From Thecamonas trahens ATCC 50062 (lineage: Eukaryota; Apusozoa; Apusomonadida; Apusomonadidae), in the NCBI RefSeq assembly GCF_000142905.1, contig NW_013657671.1, forward strand, positions 182,897-246,896: a stretch of DNA of 64,000 nt. The letters run 5' to 3'. Under the pieces are notes generated by a model that saw only the letters and a list, made by a program, of their open reading frames with translations, was not told the DNA's origin and did no database searches. Each line of letters starts with the position of its first letter. The first letter of the stretch is position 1. Position numbers and translations under genes: made by a program. Below, in pieces: positions 60,641-64,000 of this stretch.

Positions 60641-63558
60641 ATGGCCGGTACGTGGAACAAGCTGCGCCTCCCCGTCTCCTATCTTCTCCCACCACCAACA
60701 CCTTTATTATCCCACCATCCTCCCACTTTCCCTCGTGTTCTACCTCCTCCACCTATTCCCCCTGTCCCCCTTCCCCTTTGGTGGTGGTGGTGGGCTGGTG
60801 GTTGATGGCCACTCGCATCGCCCAGTCGCCGTCTCCCCTTTGGCTCGAGGGTCATTTTTTTGAAACCGACTGCGGGAGGGAGGGGGGGGGGGGGGGGGAG
60901 GGGGGCTGGTTGAGGACTGGGACTGGGAGAGGAGGACAGAGATAGAAAGGCAGGGTGTCATGACTTATGGTGTGTGTATGGTATGTATGTGTGTTTGTGT
61001 GGGGGAATGTGGTTGTGTTTGGGACTGGGCTGGGGGTGGGCAGACAACGCTGCGAACGCGTCCTCGCCGCCGGCTGCTGCTGCTGAGGTCGATTACGACA
61101 AGCTGACGGTGAAGGACATCTTTGAGAACCTGACGTACGGGCCTGCTCCCGAGTCTGACGCTGCCTTCCGCGAGTGGGTGGACGAGCACGAGGGCAAGTT
61201 TGGCCTGTTCATCAACAACGAGTGGGTGCACCCGGCGGGGGCCAAGTACCGGCCGTCGGTCTGCCCTGCGACTGGCGAGGAGCTGTGCGTGACGTGCGAC
61301 GGGACGGATGCCGACGTGGACGTTGCGGTGAGCGCTGCGCGGACTGCGTTTGAGTCGTGGTCTGCGCTGGAGCCGCACGTGCGTGCGAAGCACCTGTACT
61401 CGCTTGCGCGTCATGTGCAGAAGCACGCGCGTCTTCTTGCCGTGGTCGAGGCGCTGGACAACGGCAAGTCGATCCGTGAGACGCGCGATGCGGACGTGCC
61501 GATTATGGCGCGGCACTTTTACACCACGCCGGATGGGCGCAGCTGATGCCGGAGGAGATGGCCGGGTACCGGCCGCTTGGCGTTGTGGGCGCCATCACGC
61601 CGTGGAACTTCCCGCTGATGCTGATGACGTGGAAGATTGCGCCTGCGCTTGCGATGGGCAACACAGTGGTGCTCAAGCCTGCGTCGTACACGCGGCTCTC
61701 GGCGCTGCTCTTTGCGCAGATCTGCGTGGAGGCCGGGCTCCCGCCTGGCGTGATCAACATTGTGACGGCGTCCGGGCGTGTCGGGTCTGCGCTCGCAGAC
61801 CACCCGGGCATCGACAAGGTGGCGTTCACCGGGTCGACGCCGATCGGGCGGCTGCTGCGGCGGCGGATTGCGGGGTCAGGCAAGAAGATCTCGCTGGAGC
61901 TTGGCGGCAAGTCGCCGATCATTGTGTTTGACACTGCCGACATTGACTCTGCCATCGAGGGCTGCGTCGACGCCATCTGGTTCAACCAGGGCCAGGTCTG
62001 CTGCGCGGGCTCGCGTCTGCTTGTGCAGGAGAACATTGCGGCCAAGGTGGAGGCCAAGCTCAAGGCGCGGATGGACCACTTCCGCATTGGGCATCCGCTG
62101 GACAAGTGCATCGACATGGGCGCGCTTGTGGACGAGTCGCAGTACGAGACGATTTCGTCGTTTGTGGAGGGCGCGATTGCCGAGGGCGCCAACGTGTACA
62201 AGGCCAATGTGCCTGTGCCGTCGGAGGGCTGGTACTGGCCGCCGACTCTCATCACCAACGTGGCGCCGACAAACGCGTGCGTGCGCGAGGAGATCTTCGG
62301 CCCGGTCCTCACCATGATGACGTTCCGCAACCCGAAGGAGGCTGTGGCCCTGGCCAACAACACCATGTTTGGTCTCGCCGGTTCGGTGTGGTCGGAGAAC
62401 ATTGCGCTCGCGTCCGAGGTGGCGACGCAGATCAAGGCCGGCACCATCTGGGTCAACTCGCACAACCTGTTCGACGCTGCGGCCGGGTTTGGCGGCTACC
62501 GCGAGTCCGGCTTTGGCCGCGACGGCGGCAAGGAAGGGCTGTACGAGTACGCGACGCCGGCCTGGCTCCCGGTTCGCCCGGCGCCCGAGCTCAACTTCCC
62601 GGTCTCGGAGGACGACATTGTGTGGGACCTGCCTGCGCCGTCGCGGCCCGCGTCGGTGGCGGCATCGTCGGCCTCGGTCGACCAGGCCATCCTCGGCGTC
62701 ATGCGCGTCGACCGGACGCAGAAGGTCTTTATCGGCGGCAAGCAGAAGCGGCCGGACGGCCAGTACTCCAAGGCCATCCTCGACCCCGAGGGCGGGCTCA
62801 TTTCCGAGGTGGCTGACGCCAACCGCAAGGATGTGCGTAACGCTGTCGAGGCTGCGCACAAGGCCGCGCCCGGCTGGAGCAAGCGTGCCGCCCACAACCG
62901 CGCGCAGATCTGCTACTTTGTGGCTGAGAACCTCATGCGCCGGTCCGACGAGTTTGCCTCGCGCATCGTCGTCCAGACCGGCCGCTCGCTCGAGTCGGCC
63001 GAGGACGAGGTCAAGGCTGCCATTGAGCGCCTCTTCTACTACGCCGCGTACGCCGACAAGTTTGGCGGCACGGTCAAGGAGACTTCGTTCTACGGCGTGA
63101 CCATCTCCACCAACGAGGCCGTCGGCGTGGTCGGCATTGCCTGCCCCGACGAGTACCCGCTGCTTGGCTTTGTCTCGCTCGTCGCGCCCGCCGTCATCCG
63201 CGGCAACACCGTCGTTGTCGTCCCGTCGCAGGCCCATCCGCTCTGCGCCACGGACCTCTACCAGGTCTTCGAGACTTCGGACCTGCCTGGCGGCGTCATC
63301 AACATCCTCACCGGCCACCGCGACCTCGTGACCAAGACCCTCGTCGAGCACTGGGACGTCGACGCTATGTGGTACTTTGGCTCCGCCGAGGGCTCCCGCA
63401 ACGTCGAGTACTCGGCTGCCAACAACATGAAGCGGACTTGGGTCAACTACGGCGACTTTACCCGCAACTGGATGGACAACAAGCAGGGCCAGGGCGTCGA
63501 GTTCCTCTTCCACGCCACCGAGCCCAAGTCCATCTGGCTTCCCATCGGCGAGATGTAG
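60641..63558 (+). CDS. ALDH16A1: ALDH16A1-type tandem aldehyde dehydrogenase (one intron, one frame break)
   Basis: Exon 1 is only 7 bases (60641-60647: ATG, GCC, G). The intron 60648-61043 (396 bp, GTACGT...GGGCAG, with TG repeats and a long G-run) leads to DNAANASSPP. The product is about 840 residues with two ALDH modules, as in ALDH16A1. Module 1 has the catalytic set: PWNFP, LELGGKSP and the nucleophile in QGQVCCAGSRL. Module 2 (from about 440) lacks a catalytic Cys but keeps family blocks (CPDEYPLLGFVSLVAPAVI, MWYFGSAEGS). At GGG 61535-61537 one added G joins YTTPDG to AQLMPEEMAGYRPLGVVG, exactly as in the family; unshifted, translation stops at 61546. Confidence 0.92.
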
Positions 63559-63699
63559 AGTCCTGCTCTCTCTCTCTCCAATCTAAACTCACGTCTGTGC
63601 GGCAAAGCGAGCAAGCAAAGCACTCCCCCGCCCCATGCCCGATGCTGTGACTAGCCTGGCTCGCGTGTCGTGTCCATGACGTGTTGGTGATTGCGACAA

Positions 63700-63742
<43 letters not shown>

Positions 63743-64000
63743 AGTGCCATGCTAGCAAGTGCGGCCTGGACATAGTACGAGCTGACGGCCAGAGGGACAC
63801 ACCCGTCTCCATTCACACGCACTATGGCCTACCAAGTACGAAGCCAGTAGCGGTGTCCAGTGGGCATACCCTTCCTGGTTGCCTTGGCCCTGCCCCCCAC
63901 CCCCTTGTTTCCCCCCTTGCCCACCACCGCCACCTTCCGATCACCCTTCCCCCCTCCCCCGACTTCCCGCCCACCTTCCCCACCCTCCGCTTCCCCAACT
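63559..64000. repeat. (CAGC)n microsatellite and C-rich right end
   Basis: At about 63703-63743 is a perfect (CAGC)n array. The last 130 bases are C-run-rich and resemble the 5' flanks of + strand genes here, so another gene may start just beyond the edge. No gene is seen inside. Confidence 0.6.

Noticed and set aside
1-64000. CRISPR arrays, insertion sequences, prophage or viral genes
   Set aside because: None seen: no spaced direct repeats of CRISPR type, no transposase, integrase or capsid motifs on either strand.

Overview
The window is nuclear DNA from a GC-rich, gene-dense unicellular eukaryote. It has spliceosomal introns (GT/AG, about 110-460 bp), mitochondrial targeting sequences, a myosin, gamma-tubulin complex protein 4, the Pol III factor BRF1, FANCI, a SNARE and a PARP. 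There are no bacterial operons, ribosome binding sites, CRISPR arrays or insertion sequences. Gene content and the long G/C homopolymers would fit a free-living flagellate such as an apusomonad (Thecamonas-like); that placement is inference from memory and has not been searched.

Layout. 1-9.3 kb: edge of a membrane protein gene, FANCI, an arylamine N-acetyltransferase, CNOT9 and NMNAT. 9.3-21.8 kb: a small ankyrin-like protein, a TLC-type membrane protein, a long coiled-coil protein, a PARP6/8-type ADP-ribosyltransferase, a large disordered protein, a decayed gene and a deoxynucleoside kinase. 21.8-24.65 kb is the one large region without protein genes. It holds two telomeric repeats (CCCTAA) directly 3' of a perfect 12-bp hairpin, then further strong hairpins and a T7 run; this is a candidate structured RNA, possibly telomerase RNA. 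24.65-33.2 kb: a myosin carrying CAP-Gly domains, BCKDHB, MPC1 and a glycosyltransferase. 33.2-44.2 kb: a PH-FHA protein, a tiny membrane protein, adjacent LRR and PH ORFs that may be one gene, and a golgin-like coiled coil. 44.4-56.8 kb: BRF1, a syntaxin-8-like Qc-SNARE, a cupin-DUF2867 fusion, a PH/coiled-coil protein, a basic protein and a signal-anchored protein. 57.4-63.6 kb: a CYBC1/EROS-like membrane protein, TUBGCP4 and a double-domain ALDH16A1.

Genes alternate strand and are tightly packed. Several convergent pairs overlap or sit 2-9 bp apart. There is no single pathway; it is a mixed housekeeping region. BCKDHB, MPC1, NMNAT and the ALDH are metabolic; CNOT9, BRF1, FANCI and PARP act on nucleic acids; myosin, GCP4 and the SNARE serve cytoskeleton and trafficking.

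The strongest window-wide pattern is that eleven genes are broken by the same kind of defect. At 15 sites the reading frame is restored only if one base is added, and most sites lie in a short homopolymer. Either the assembly systematically loses bases in homopolymers, or the cell corrects or tolerates -1 shifts. Two further patterns are GATC repeats phased at 6 bp upstream of start codons, and local tandem duplications (110-176 bp) of gene 5' regions.
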